A DNA stretch of 8,457 nucleotides, from positions 1 to 8,457 of the forward strand of contig CALBTS010000396.1 in the NCBI GenBank assembly GCA_937968035.1. Reading direction: 5' to 3'. The position numbers and the translations under genes were made by a program. Positions 1 through 5,934 of this stretch are shown here, piece after piece. The stretch comes from an uncultured Methanomethylovorans sp. GTDB taxonomy: Archaea; Halobacteriota; Methanosarcinia; Methanosarcinales; Methanosarcinaceae. Each line of letters starts with the position of its first letter. The first letter of the stretch is position 1. Under the pieces are notes generated by a model, which was not told the origin of the DNA, ran no database searches, and was given only the letters and a program-made list of their open reading frames with translations.

Positions 1-8
1 CAAAGCAA

Positions 9-2339
9 TTAAAGTTTCAGTGAAATGGTAAAAGTAAAGGTACTGCCTTTTCCGATCTCGCTCTCCAGCCAGACATTTCCCCCATGCAGGTCCACGAACT
101 GCTTGACTATATAAAGTCCGATACCATTTCCCTTATATTTACGGGTTGAGGACGAGTCTAACTGTATAAAAGGCTTGAATAACCTTTGCTGATCCTCCGT
201 ACTGATACCTATGCCATTATCAATGACCTCAATATGCAACGTATCGTGCATTTGCTTGGACCTTATCTTGACAAAGCCTTTCTCTTTCCCGAATTTGATA
301 GCATTGCTCACCAGATTGATGAGGATCTGTTGTAATTTATTCCTGTCAACTCTTATTGACTTGACCTGCGGGTCAAGTTCCATTTGCAGTGCAATGTTCT
401 TTTTGGAGGCAAAGGAAGACATTTCAGTCATCACATCCTGTATGAGACCTTCCAGATGAATGTCCTCAAGTTCAAGATTTGTTTTTCCGGCTTCAATATT
501 TGATACATCAAGAATGTTATTTATAACGTCTAGCAGGTCTTTACCCCCTGCTATTATATTATTGAGATATTTACGCTGGTTATCATTCAGCTTATCCTCG
601 ATACTTTCCTGTAAAAGGTCCGAAAATCCCATGATCGCATTCAGAGGTGTTCTGAGTTCATGAGTGACATTGGAAAGGAACTCACTTTTAGTTCTGCTGG
701 CCTCTTCAGCTACGTTCTTGGCATGTATAAGTGCCTCTCTTGCCTTTTTACTTTCGGTTATGTCCTCAACAATGCATATGCCCCCAGCGATCGCTTTATC
801 TTCAGTGATCACCGGAACGAAGCTGGCCCTTATGGGGGTATCTGTGGCACCTATGAATGAAAAGGAACTTCCGGAATAATTATCCGGTTCGCCTGAAAGC
901 ACTGCTGTAACACATTTTTTTATCTCTTCACTTGTATCGGATTTAAGCAGATCGAGACCAATGATATTGCCAATTATATTTGCTTCTTCGACACCTACTA
1001 TATCCACGAAACTTTTGTTACACTGTGTGATCACTCCATAGGTATCAAAATGGATAATACCCAAAGGTGATTTCTCGAATATCATGCGATACTTGTCCTT
1101 AGCTTCGCGCATTTCCTTTTCATTGAGAACACGCTGTGTGATATCCCGGATATTCACACTAAAGAACAAAGCTCCATCTTTCTTCCATGTAGAGTGTGAG
1201 ATCTCAATAGGAAATTCTGTTCCATCCCTTTTCAGGCCGTAAAGTTCGATAGTGTTTCCCATTACCCAGGAACGGCCGGTCGAAACAACTACATCCCATC
1301 CCTGATGGATATGCCGGTACCTTCGTGGCATGATCATGGAAATATGCATTCCCATTGCTTCCTCGACCGTATAGAAGAAAAGGTTCTCAGCACCCTTGTT
1401 CCAGAATATGATATTACCTGCGGAATCGGAAAAAATGATCGCATCAGAAGCTGAGCGCGCCTGGGATATGAACATGTCACTGGCCATCTCCAAGGCATTG
1501 AGATTAGCTTTCCTGTCTCCAATGTCCCTTATAGTAGCTATTATCCCTTTAACATGACCATCTTTATCGAAAAATGCTTGTGCATACAGTTCTACCCAAT
1601 ATATTTTCCCGTTTGGGTCCTTAAGACGACCTTGTACCCGGCTCTGTCCGGAATTATTAAGAGTAATGGACAGAGAGCGAACGATCTTATGTTGATCTTC
1701 ATAAAAAAATAGATCTGATAATTCTTTAAGGAGAAGTTCGTCGGGAGTGAAGCCGTATGTAGTGACAGAAGGACTAATGTAGGTGATCACGCCCGCTGGA
1801 TCCGTTGAAAGGATGACATCCGCTGAATTTTCCACAAGAACGCGATATTTATCATCAGCTGTGATTTTTGTATATTGATCTGATATTGAATTGATCATCT
1901 CGATCTGTACTATGATCCTGGAAATATTCCCGTTCCTGTCATTAAGGTATCCGGCCTTTAGGATCGCAGGGTGTTCCTCTGCATGCTCATCAACTATGGG
2001 TATTTCAATATCGTGACGATCTTTGACATCAGCAGGCTTGGTAAATATTTTACTGGCTTCATATCTTTTGTCTGAGGATATCAATCTATCGTACCATATA
2101 CGACCAATGAGCTCCTTTTTTGTGAATCCCAGACTCTTACAAAAACATTCATTCACAAACGATATCATCTGATCAGTGTCAAGAACAAGTAGCATAGAAG
2201 GAACAGCATCCATAAATGCATACAAGATCTCAATAGCAGGATCCTGAAAGTTCATAGAGCGAGTAACAAAAGAAATATCGAACTCATTCTCTGCAGAATT
2301 ACGGCGAACTGTATCAGAACCTTTGTTTCTGGAGATCAT
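9..2339 (-). CDS. Cytosolic multi-PAS sensor histidine kinase
   Basis: This 776-residue protein is a sensor kinase expected to autophosphorylate on a histidine and pass the phosphate to a response regulator that is not in the window. Four PAS-type sensor modules are visible at about residues 38-150, 162-277, 287-403 and 415-530; the second and third end in the typical RDI(G/T)-type tail. A short linker (531-550) leads to the dimerisation/phosphoacceptor domain, with the H-box SNVTHELRTPLNAIMGF and phosphoacceptor H560. The HATPase domain follows, with N-box N679, G1 motif DNGIG at 707-711, F-box LFKPF at 720-724 and G2 GNGIGL at 737-742. There is no signal peptide, membrane segment or receiver domain, so it should sense an intracellular cue. 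The ATG start has an AGGA motif 6 bases upstream, and the TAA stop is inside the window, so the gene is complete. It lies 85 bases downstream of the 166-residue ORF on the same strand and is probably co-transcribed with it. The ligand of each PAS domain is unknown. Confidence 0.95.
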   Translation of the reverse strand: MISRNKGSDTVRRNSAENEFDISFVTRSMNFQDPAIEILYAFMDAVPSMLLVLDTDQMISFVNECFCKSLGFTKKELIGRIWYDRLISSDKRYEASKIFTKPADVKDRHDIEIPIVDEHAEEHPAILKAGYLNDRNGNISRIIVQIEMINSISDQYTKITADDKYRVLVENSADVILSTDPAGVITYISPSVTTYGFTPDELLLKELSDLFFYEDQHKIVRSLSITLNNSGQSRVQGRLKDPNGKIYWVELYAQAFFDKDGHVKGIIATIRDIGDRKANLNALEMASDMFISQARSASDAIIFSDSAGNIIFWNKGAENLFFYTVEEAMGMHISMIMPRRYRHIHQGWDVVVSTGRSWVMGNTIELYGLKRDGTEFPIEISHSTWKKDGALFFSVNIRDITQRVLNEKEMREAKDKYRMIFEKSPLGIIHFDTYGVITQCNKSFVDIVGVEEANIIGNIIGLDLLKSDTSEEIKKCVTAVLSGEPDNYSGSSFSFIGATDTPIRASFVPVITEDKAIAGGICIVEDITESKKAREALIHAKNVAEEASRTKSEFLSNVTHELRTPLNAIMGFSDLLQESIEDKLNDNQRKYLNNIIAGGKDLLDVINNILDVSNIEAGKTNLELEDIHLEGLIQDVMTEMSSFASKKNIALQMELDPQVKSIRVDRNKLQQILINLVSNAIKFGKEKGFVKIRSKQMHDTLHIEVIDNGIGISTEDQQRLFKPFIQLDSSSTRKYKGNGIGLYIVKQFVDLHGGNVWLESEIGKGSTFTFTISLKL

Positions 2340-2390
2340 GTCTATTCCTGTTCATTCGGTCAACAAGGTCGTACTGTCAGTGTGTATTCC

Positions 2391-2403
2391 ATATCTTATA
2401 TCA
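2391..2403 (-). promoter_or_regulatory. Possible TATA box for the histidine kinase
   Basis: Read on the minus strand, the 85-base gap upstream of the kinase holds TGATATAAGATAT, an archaeal TATA-like element about 55-60 bases before the start codon. If it is used, the kinase could be transcribed separately from the two genes upstream, with a leader of about 30 bases. This rests only on base composition and position; read-through from the KaiC-like gene is at least as likely. Confidence 0.25.
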
Positions 2404-2424
2404 GAGTGAAATTATCGGATTGCT

Positions 2425-2925
2425 TCATTGCTTTGGAACTAGCAGCCTGAAACCATTGATCATTTGAGGTCGTTCCACTGCCCTGGGGATCTCTGTCAGG
2501 GAAGGCATATCCGTTATATCAGGATGCTGGAGCATGCCGTAGAGATGCGCATTGTCGCCCTGAAAGGACTTGAAGCCTGATCTTAAACCAATGCGGTCCT
2601 TTTCCTCTGAGGAAATATCATAAAGAGATCCAGAGACATGTTTTCCCTGATCCTTCGCTTTCTTGCTCAGGCCAAGTTTCATATTCCTTTCTCTGTTCTT
2701 GGCACCTGCTTCCTTTCCTCTTTTATAGTTATCACTGACAATTTCCAGAAGACCTGCATCCTTTGCAACCGATTCCAGTGCAGCGTAGCGCTCACTGACC
2801 CAGCCAAGTTCTGAATGCTTATAGTAACCTACATCAAAGCCAAGATCATAAGCTCTTTTTTCGAGTTCAGCTTTTTCTGAGTCGCTGAGCTTTCTTTTTG
2901 TTTCCACCTTCTTGAAAAGCCGCAC
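2425..2925 (-). CDS. Uncharacterised 166-residue charged protein with YxxGxxxG repeats
   Basis: I do not recognise this family. The protein is soluble and charged, rich in Lys, Glu and Asp, with no membrane segment, cysteine pair or known catalytic motif. Two segments share the same spacing Y-x2-G-x3-G: Y26/G29/G33 (AYDLGFDVGYY) and Y67/G70/G74 (NYKRGKEAGAK). The region between them looks helical. A lysine/glycine-rich stretch (about 80-97) and a proline-containing, probably extended tail (134-166) follow. The start is GTG, chosen because the minus-strand sequence GGAAGTGATC sits 4 bases upstream and matches the archaeal Shine-Dalgarno consensus at 9 of 10 positions; the only internal in-frame Met residues are far downstream. 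It begins 14 bases after the stop of the KaiC-like ATPase and precedes the histidine kinase. An adaptor or regulator of the ATPase is a reasonable guess from context only. Confidence 0.85.
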   Translation of the reverse strand: MRLFKKVETKRKLSDSEKAELEKRAYDLGFDVGYYKHSELGWVSERYAALESVAKDAGLLEIVSDNYKRGKEAGAKNRERNMKLGLSKKAKDQGKHVSGSLYDISSEEKDRIGLRSGFKSFQGDNAHLYGMLQHPDITDMPSLTEIPRAVERPQMINGFRLLVPKQ

Positions 2926-2929
2926 CCGA

Positions 2930-2939
2930 GATCACTTCC
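2930..2939 (-). promoter_or_regulatory. Strong Shine-Dalgarno site fixing a GTG start
   Basis: On the minus strand the sequence GGAAGTGATC differs at one position from GGAGGTGATC, the complement of the archaeal 16S rRNA 3' end. It directly abuts the stop codon of the upstream KaiC-like gene and lies 4 bases before the GTG of the 166-residue ORF. It supports both that GTG start and efficient translation from a shared transcript. Confidence 0.8.
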
Positions 2940-3683
2940 TTATTGCAGAAGACCTTCTACCTGCAGCCCACGTTCAGTGAACTGAACTTTGTGCATATTG
3001 CAGTCATGTTTTGTACCCCGCATCTTTATGATCTGGATAGCACGTGTCATCTGCTTTTCATAAAGGAAATTGTGCAGGAAGATCACTCCATGGGATGCGA
3101 ACTGTTCAGTAGTATATGCAGTAGGGTCAGTGAGCTCCCCAATAATTATAGTGGTACAGCCCAGTTTTTTGAGATTCCTTATGAATCTGGTCATCTCCTT
3201 TTCCTGCAGTGCAGGATCGTGTGTTGCAAAACGTATGGCTGTCATGGAATCAATGACCAGCCTTTTGACATTGTACTCTGCCACATAAGCCGCCAGTTCC
3301 TTAAATACCGTCGCAGGTGACGGAGCCTCATGCTCGTTGGAAACGCCTTCTATTCCTTCATGGGGCTGAATGATATCCTTCAGTTCATCCATGTACCCAT
3401 ATTCCATACGGGGTCCCAGATCTGCAAACAATAGTTTCTTCACTTTTATAAGTGGTATGACATTAAAAGAATAATTAGACATATCGTTTATGATGTTCTG
3501 GGGACACTCAAGTAGGGTAACATACAATCCTACATCTCCCTGCAAAGCACCTTTTGCAAGGAACTGCACACCAAAAGTGGTCTTGCCACCTCCGGGTGGC
3601 CCACTTAACAGATATACACGTTCCGGGAGAAGTCCTCCCTGTAGAATCTCATCCAGGCCATCTATCCCACTTTCTATTCTCAT
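2940..3683 (-). CDS. Single-domain KaiC-like RecA-fold ATPase
   Basis: This 247-residue protein is a single KaiC/RadA-type P-loop ATPase domain, as is common in archaea; cyanobacterial KaiC carries two such domains. Visible motifs are the opening IESGIDGLDEILQGGL, Walker A GPPGGGKTT at 28-36 (K34, T35), Walker B RLVIDSMTAI at 141-150 (D145), and the family motif KMRGTKHD at 220-227, which in KaiC forms the arginine/lysine-finger region. In the catalytic-glutamate strand KaiC normally has paired Glu (as in VTFEET), but here the sequence is VTLLECP, so the first Glu is Leu and only E59 remains. There is no membrane segment, and it is probably a cytosolic oligomer. The ATG start has GAGGT 6 bases upstream. 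It is the first gene of a minus-strand cassette with the 166-residue ORF and the PAS histidine kinase, suggesting a role in signal transduction. A circadian role is not shown, and its target is unknown. Confidence 0.93.
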   Translation of the reverse strand: MRIESGIDGLDEILQGGLLPERVYLLSGPPGGGKTTFGVQFLAKGALQGDVGLYVTLLECPQNIINDMSNYSFNVIPLIKVKKLLFADLGPRMEYGYMDELKDIIQPHEGIEGVSNEHEAPSPATVFKELAAYVAEYNVKRLVIDSMTAIRFATHDPALQEKEMTRFIRNLKKLGCTTIIIGELTDPTAYTTEQFASHGVIFLHNFLYEKQMTRAIQIIKMRGTKHDCNMHKVQFTERGLQVEGLLQ

Positions 3684-3689
3684 AAGTAA

Positions 3690-3694
3690 ACCTC
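3690..3694 (-). promoter_or_regulatory. Shine-Dalgarno site of the KaiC-like gene
   Basis: On the minus strand GAGGT lies 6 bases before the ATG at 3683. It matches the core of the archaeal anti-Shine-Dalgarno complement and supports the chosen start. Confidence 0.7.
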
Positions 3695-3702
3695 GGATAA
3701 AT

Positions 3703-3724
3703 AATATATTTAATTATATTTTAA
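3703..3724 (-). promoter_or_regulatory. AT-rich TATA region for the KaiC-like cassette
   Basis: This 22-base run is made entirely of A and T and sits 20-41 bases upstream of the KaiC-like start codon. Read on the minus strand it contains AAAATATAA (3714-3722) and TAAATATATTA (about 3703-3713), both plausible archaeal TATA boxes. The distal one fits better, because initiation about 25 bases downstream of it would leave a short leader that just holds the GAGGT site. The assignment rests on composition and position alone. Confidence 0.5.
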
Positions 3725-3745
3725 TCCTTCGATGAAATTGTGCCG

Positions 3746-3765
3746 GAGGTCTCTTTTGAAACCTC
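3746..3765. repeat. Short imperfect inverted repeat in the divergent intergenic region
   Basis: GAGGT (3746-3750) and ACCTC (3761-3765) are perfect reverse complements. After one mismatch a further 2 bp (TC/GA) pair around a TTTT loop. It lies between the AT-rich element of the minus-strand cassette and the start of the Nif3 gene. It could be an operator for a dimeric regulator or a hairpin in a transcript leader, but a repeat this short also arises by chance. Confidence 0.3.
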
Positions 3766-3776
3766 AAGCGATCCAT

Positions 3777-3787
3777 ATCTATTTTAT
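3777..3787 (+). promoter_or_regulatory. Possible TATA box for the Nif3 gene
   Basis: TCTATTTTATT lies about 40-50 bases before the plus-strand ATG at 3826. Initiation about 25 bases downstream would give a leader of roughly 15-20 bases that includes the AAAGGT ribosome binding site at 3815-3820. It is a weaker match than the AT run serving the opposite strand. Confidence 0.3.
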
Positions 3788-3825
3788 TGCGATAGATTCT
3801 TATGAATTGAGAACAAAGGTTTTTC

Positions 3826-4566
3826 ATGCATCTATCTAATATCATCCCGGTACTGGAAAAGATAGCTCCACCTGAGCTTGCCGCTGATTTTGATATTAAC
3901 AGAATTGGCCTTAATCTTGATCTTGACAATGATGTTAAAAAGATAGCAGTTGCTTTAGACCCCACGGACTATGTACTTAACAGGGCAGCTGAGATCAATG
4001 CAGACCTCTTGATAACCCATCACACCCTTATTTTTGATCCGGTGAATTCCATTTCCAGAACTCTTGCCATCAGTCTGCAAATAGCCCTGGACAACAGGAT
4101 CTCTCTATATTCAATGCATACGAACTTTGACAGAGCTAAAGGTGGAATAAACGACGTACTCGCAAAAAGGCTGGGACTTAGCAATGTACAGGAACTGGAC
4201 ATGGGAAAGATAGGTGAAGTGCCGGTGTGTTCTACGGAAACGCTGGCAAACCATGTGGCAAAAAGCCTGAACACTCATGTGCAATATGTGGGAGAAAGGG
4301 ATGATATAAAACGTGTAATGGTCTTTGGAGGCAGTGGTTTTAGAAATGAGTACCTTGGGATCGCAAAGGAGCATGGTGTTGAAGCGTACGTTTCTTCGGA
4401 ACTGAAACATGATGTGATACGCTCTCGCGGAGAACTTGCACTTATCGATGCCACCCACTACGCTACAGAGAATCCGGGCATGGAAGAGCTTTGCCCGCGT
4501 CTGGCAGACCTGCTGGGACTGGATGTGGAATTCATACATCATAACCCGTTCATCAGAGTGATATGA
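3826..4566 (+). CDS. Nif3/DUF34 family dinuclear metal-centre protein
   Basis: This 246-residue protein belongs to the Nif3/DUF34 family, often annotated as GTP cyclohydrolase I type 2-like; it resembles the Methanocaldococcus MJ0927 type. The physiological reaction of the family is unsettled. Metal-ligand motifs are all present: ITHHTL with H65 and H66, HTNFD with D102 (H98 nearby), and the C-terminal DATHYATENPGM with H211 and E215, which together should bind two metal ions. The short length fits the form without the extra PII-like insertion seen in some bacterial members. The N-terminal family motif, usually close to DNxGLQVG, is altered here to NRIGLNLD. An in-frame stop at 3808-3810 leaves ATG 3826 as the first possible start, and AAAGGT lies 5 bases upstream. 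It is transcribed away from the KaiC-like gene, and its stop overlaps the start of the next small ORF, so the two are likely translated together. Confidence 0.93.
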   Translation: MHLSNIIPVLEKIAPPELAADFDINRIGLNLDLDNDVKKIAVALDPTDYVLNRAAEINADLLITHHTLIFDPVNSISRTLAISLQIALDNRISLYSMHTNFDRAKGGINDVLAKRLGLSNVQELDMGKIGEVPVCSTETLANHVAKSLNTHVQYVGERDDIKRVMVFGGSGFRNEYLGIAKEHGVEAYVSSELKHDVIRSRGELALIDATHYATENPGMEELCPRLADLLGLDVEFIHHNPFIRVI

Positions 4567-4721
4567 TGGAAAATTTGAGAGCAGACCAAGCAGAATGGGA
4601 TGATGTGGAAGAACTTCTTGAAAAACAGATACATAAAAAGGTCAGAGCCAAACACAGGGGATATGGCGATTATGAAAAAAGGATCTACAGAGGCCCTTCT
4701 GTGAAAAGAGGATATGAGTAG
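4563..4721 (+). CDS. 52-residue bipartite-charge protein coupled to Nif3
   Basis: This small ORF begins at an ATG overlapping the Nif3 stop (ATGA); a second in-frame ATG follows at once at 4566 (TGATG). Both arrangements are typical of translational coupling, and AGAGTGAT just upstream partly resembles a Shine-Dalgarno sequence. The 52-residue product has two halves: residues 1-20 carry eight acidic and one basic side chain (for example EWDDVEELLE), while residues 21-52 carry eleven Lys/Arg against three acidic residues, with Gly/Tyr/Arg-rich segments (HRGYGDYEKR, IYRGPSVKRGYE). There is no membrane segment or cysteine. I do not recognise a family. The basic Tyr/Gly-rich half could bind nucleic acid, and the acidic half could shield it or contact a partner, but that is speculation. 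It ends at TAG, 7 bases from the stop of the opposing glycosyltransferase gene. Confidence 0.7.
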   Translation: MMENLRADQAEWDDVEELLEKQIHKKVRAKHRGYGDYEKRIYRGPSVKRGYE

Positions 4722-4736
4722 ATGGCTATCATCTAC
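4718..4736. terminator. Inverted repeat across two convergent stop codons
   Basis: GTAGATG (4718-4724) and CATCTAC (4730-4736) are perfect 7-bp reverse complements around a 5-base loop. The left arm holds the TAG of the plus-strand 52-residue ORF, and the right arm overlaps the TGA of the minus-strand glycosyltransferase. Either transcript could fold it near its 3' end. Its place between two converging operons suggests bidirectional termination or 3'-end processing. No clear poly-U run follows on either strand, so classical termination is not proven. Confidence 0.4.
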
Positions 4737-5910
4737 CCTGTTCATTATCCTTCAGTGCTTTATCATAGACCTTCAGTGTGGAATCTGCCACTTCATTCCA
4801 GTTATATACTTCTTCTATAAGTCTGCGGCCTTCCTCACCAAAGCCTGCCTTACCCAGACCATCCAGCACATAATTTATTCCCCATGCTATAGAATCCGGA
4901 TTTTGGTAAACTGTAACTCCATTTTTGAAGTTATCGATAAGTTTTACAGCATCAGTAGCAACCACGGTCTTGCCGGCATCCCATGCTTCGAGCACCACGA
5001 TCCCAAAGGGCTCGTTACGGCTTGGCATACATACGATGTTTGCAGCATTGTACCAATCCCTGGAAACCTCATCCGATGCATAGCCAAGGAAATGAGATGC
5101 ATGTTTCACACCCATTGAACGTGCAAGGTATTCACAATGAGCCCGCATCTCTCCCTCTCCTATAAGCACGAACTGTGCATCCCAGCGGTGAGACAATACC
5201 TTTCCTATAGCCTTAACAAGCATATCAGGCCCTTTCTGGTAGCTCATGCGCCCGATGAACAGAACAACAGGCGCCAGCGGATGGATACCGAACCGCTTCT
5301 TTACTTCACCCGGATCCACATCCTTACGTATCTTATCCAGGAAAATCCCGTTGGGTACCAGGGATATCTTGTGATCAGGAATATGATACAGGAACTGTAC
5401 CTCCTTCTTCAGCACCTCGGAAGTGATTATGACCTCAGCTGACTCATAACCGGCCAGCCATTCCCGATGTGATATGGTTTTAGCCTCCGACCAGTTGCCA
5501 TGTACGTTACCGTTGCGACCCCATTCGGTACTGTGATAAGTAAGCAGGAATGGAAGGCCTTTTTCGGCCTTAAGCTTGCATAGTACGTTCACAGGATGCC
5601 AGTCATGTCCATGAAGAATATCGAACTGACCAAAGCGATCTACCACCTCCAGGAACATCCAGTACATGGAATCACACATCCTGTCCATCTGATTAACAAC
5701 CCCTCCCGACTGGTCGTGGTCCACACGATGGTAATGCACACCATTTATGAGCGCATGTGGTTCAAGCCCTCGGTTACGGGTGAATATATGCACCTCATGT
5801 CCTTTGGAAGCAAGCACTTCAGATAGCTCGGAAACATGGGGAGCTACGCCACCCACTTTTACCGAGTGCAAGCTTTCCCACGAGAACATACCGATCCTTA
5901 ATTTTTTCAT
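4729..5910 (-). CDS. GT4-family glycosyltransferase, probably alpha-glucan related
   Basis: This 393-residue protein has the two-Rossmann-domain GT-B fold typical of glycosyltransferase family 4. The N-terminal domain has the donor-loop motif VKVGGVAPHVSELS (17-30) and HGHDWHP (100-106). The C-terminal domain has VPNGI (185-189), FIGRMSYQKGPDML (218-231; R221 and K226 are expected to contact the donor diphosphate) and the retaining E-x7-E motif NEPFGIVVLEAWDAG with E300 and E308. There is no signal peptide or membrane segment, so it should be cytosolic. The start is set at ATG 5910 because GGGGT lies 7 bases upstream and MKKLRIGMFSWE is a standard N-terminus; an in-frame TTG 21 bases upstream is less likely. 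Its KVGG opening resembles starch/glycogen synthase-type enzymes. With GalT 24 bases upstream and a glycogen synthase before that, a role in alpha-glucan synthesis is inferred. A trehalose- or other glycoside-forming enzyme remains possible. Confidence 0.92.
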   Translation of the reverse strand: MKKLRIGMFSWESLHSVKVGGVAPHVSELSEVLASKGHEVHIFTRNRGLEPHALINGVHYHRVDHDQSGGVVNQMDRMCDSMYWMFLEVVDRFGQFDILHGHDWHPVNVLCKLKAEKGLPFLLTYHSTEWGRNGNVHGNWSEAKTISHREWLAGYESAEVIITSEVLKKEVQFLYHIPDHKISLVPNGIFLDKIRKDVDPGEVKKRFGIHPLAPVVLFIGRMSYQKGPDMLVKAIGKVLSHRWDAQFVLIGEGEMRAHCEYLARSMGVKHASHFLGYASDEVSRDWYNAANIVCMPSRNEPFGIVVLEAWDAGKTVVATDAVKLIDNFKNGVTVYQNPDSIAWGINYVLDGLGKAGFGEEGRRLIEEVYNWNEVADSTLKVYDKALKDNEQGR

Positions 5911-5917
5911 TTTATAT

Positions 5918-5922
5918 ACCCC
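5918..5922 (-). promoter_or_regulatory. Ribosome binding site deciding the GT4 start
   Basis: On the minus strand GGGGT precedes ATG 5910 by 7 bases. It lies inside the extra codons that the upstream TTG start would add, so it favours the ATG (MKKL) start over TTG 5931. Confidence 0.55.
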
Positions 5923-5934
5923 ACAGTTCAAGAT

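Noticed and set aside
2943..3320. Plus-strand 125-codon frame opposite the KaiC-like gene
   Set aside because: It is antisense to the ATPase motifs and has no start signal or recognisable domain.
3732..3839. Plus-strand 35-codon upstream ORF overlapping the Nif3 start
   Set aside because: There is no ribosome binding site before its ATG, it lies near the AT-rich promoter of the opposite gene, and the product has no features. An attenuating leader peptide is possible but unsupported.
4111..4542. Minus-strand open frame of 143 codons opposite the Nif3 gene
   Set aside because: It is a shadow of the Nif3 coding sequence. The product has no family resemblance, and the opposite strand carries the metal-ligand motifs.
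4714..5118. Plus-strand open frame of 134 codons opposite the GT4 gene
   Set aside because: It lies antisense to a well-conserved glycosyltransferase, gives a low-complexity Cys/Ile/His-rich product with no recognisable motif, and starts inside the 52-residue ORF without a ribosome binding site.
5911..5918. TATATAAA-like string just before the GT4 ATG as a promoter
   Set aside because: It resembles an archaeal TATA box, but initiation about 25 bases downstream would fall inside the coding sequence, and the genes are closely packed as an operon.
5911..5931. TTG start adding seven residues to the GT4 protein
   Set aside because: TTG is a rare start. The GGGGT site falls inside this extension and is correctly spaced for the ATG at 5910, which begins a normal family N-terminus.
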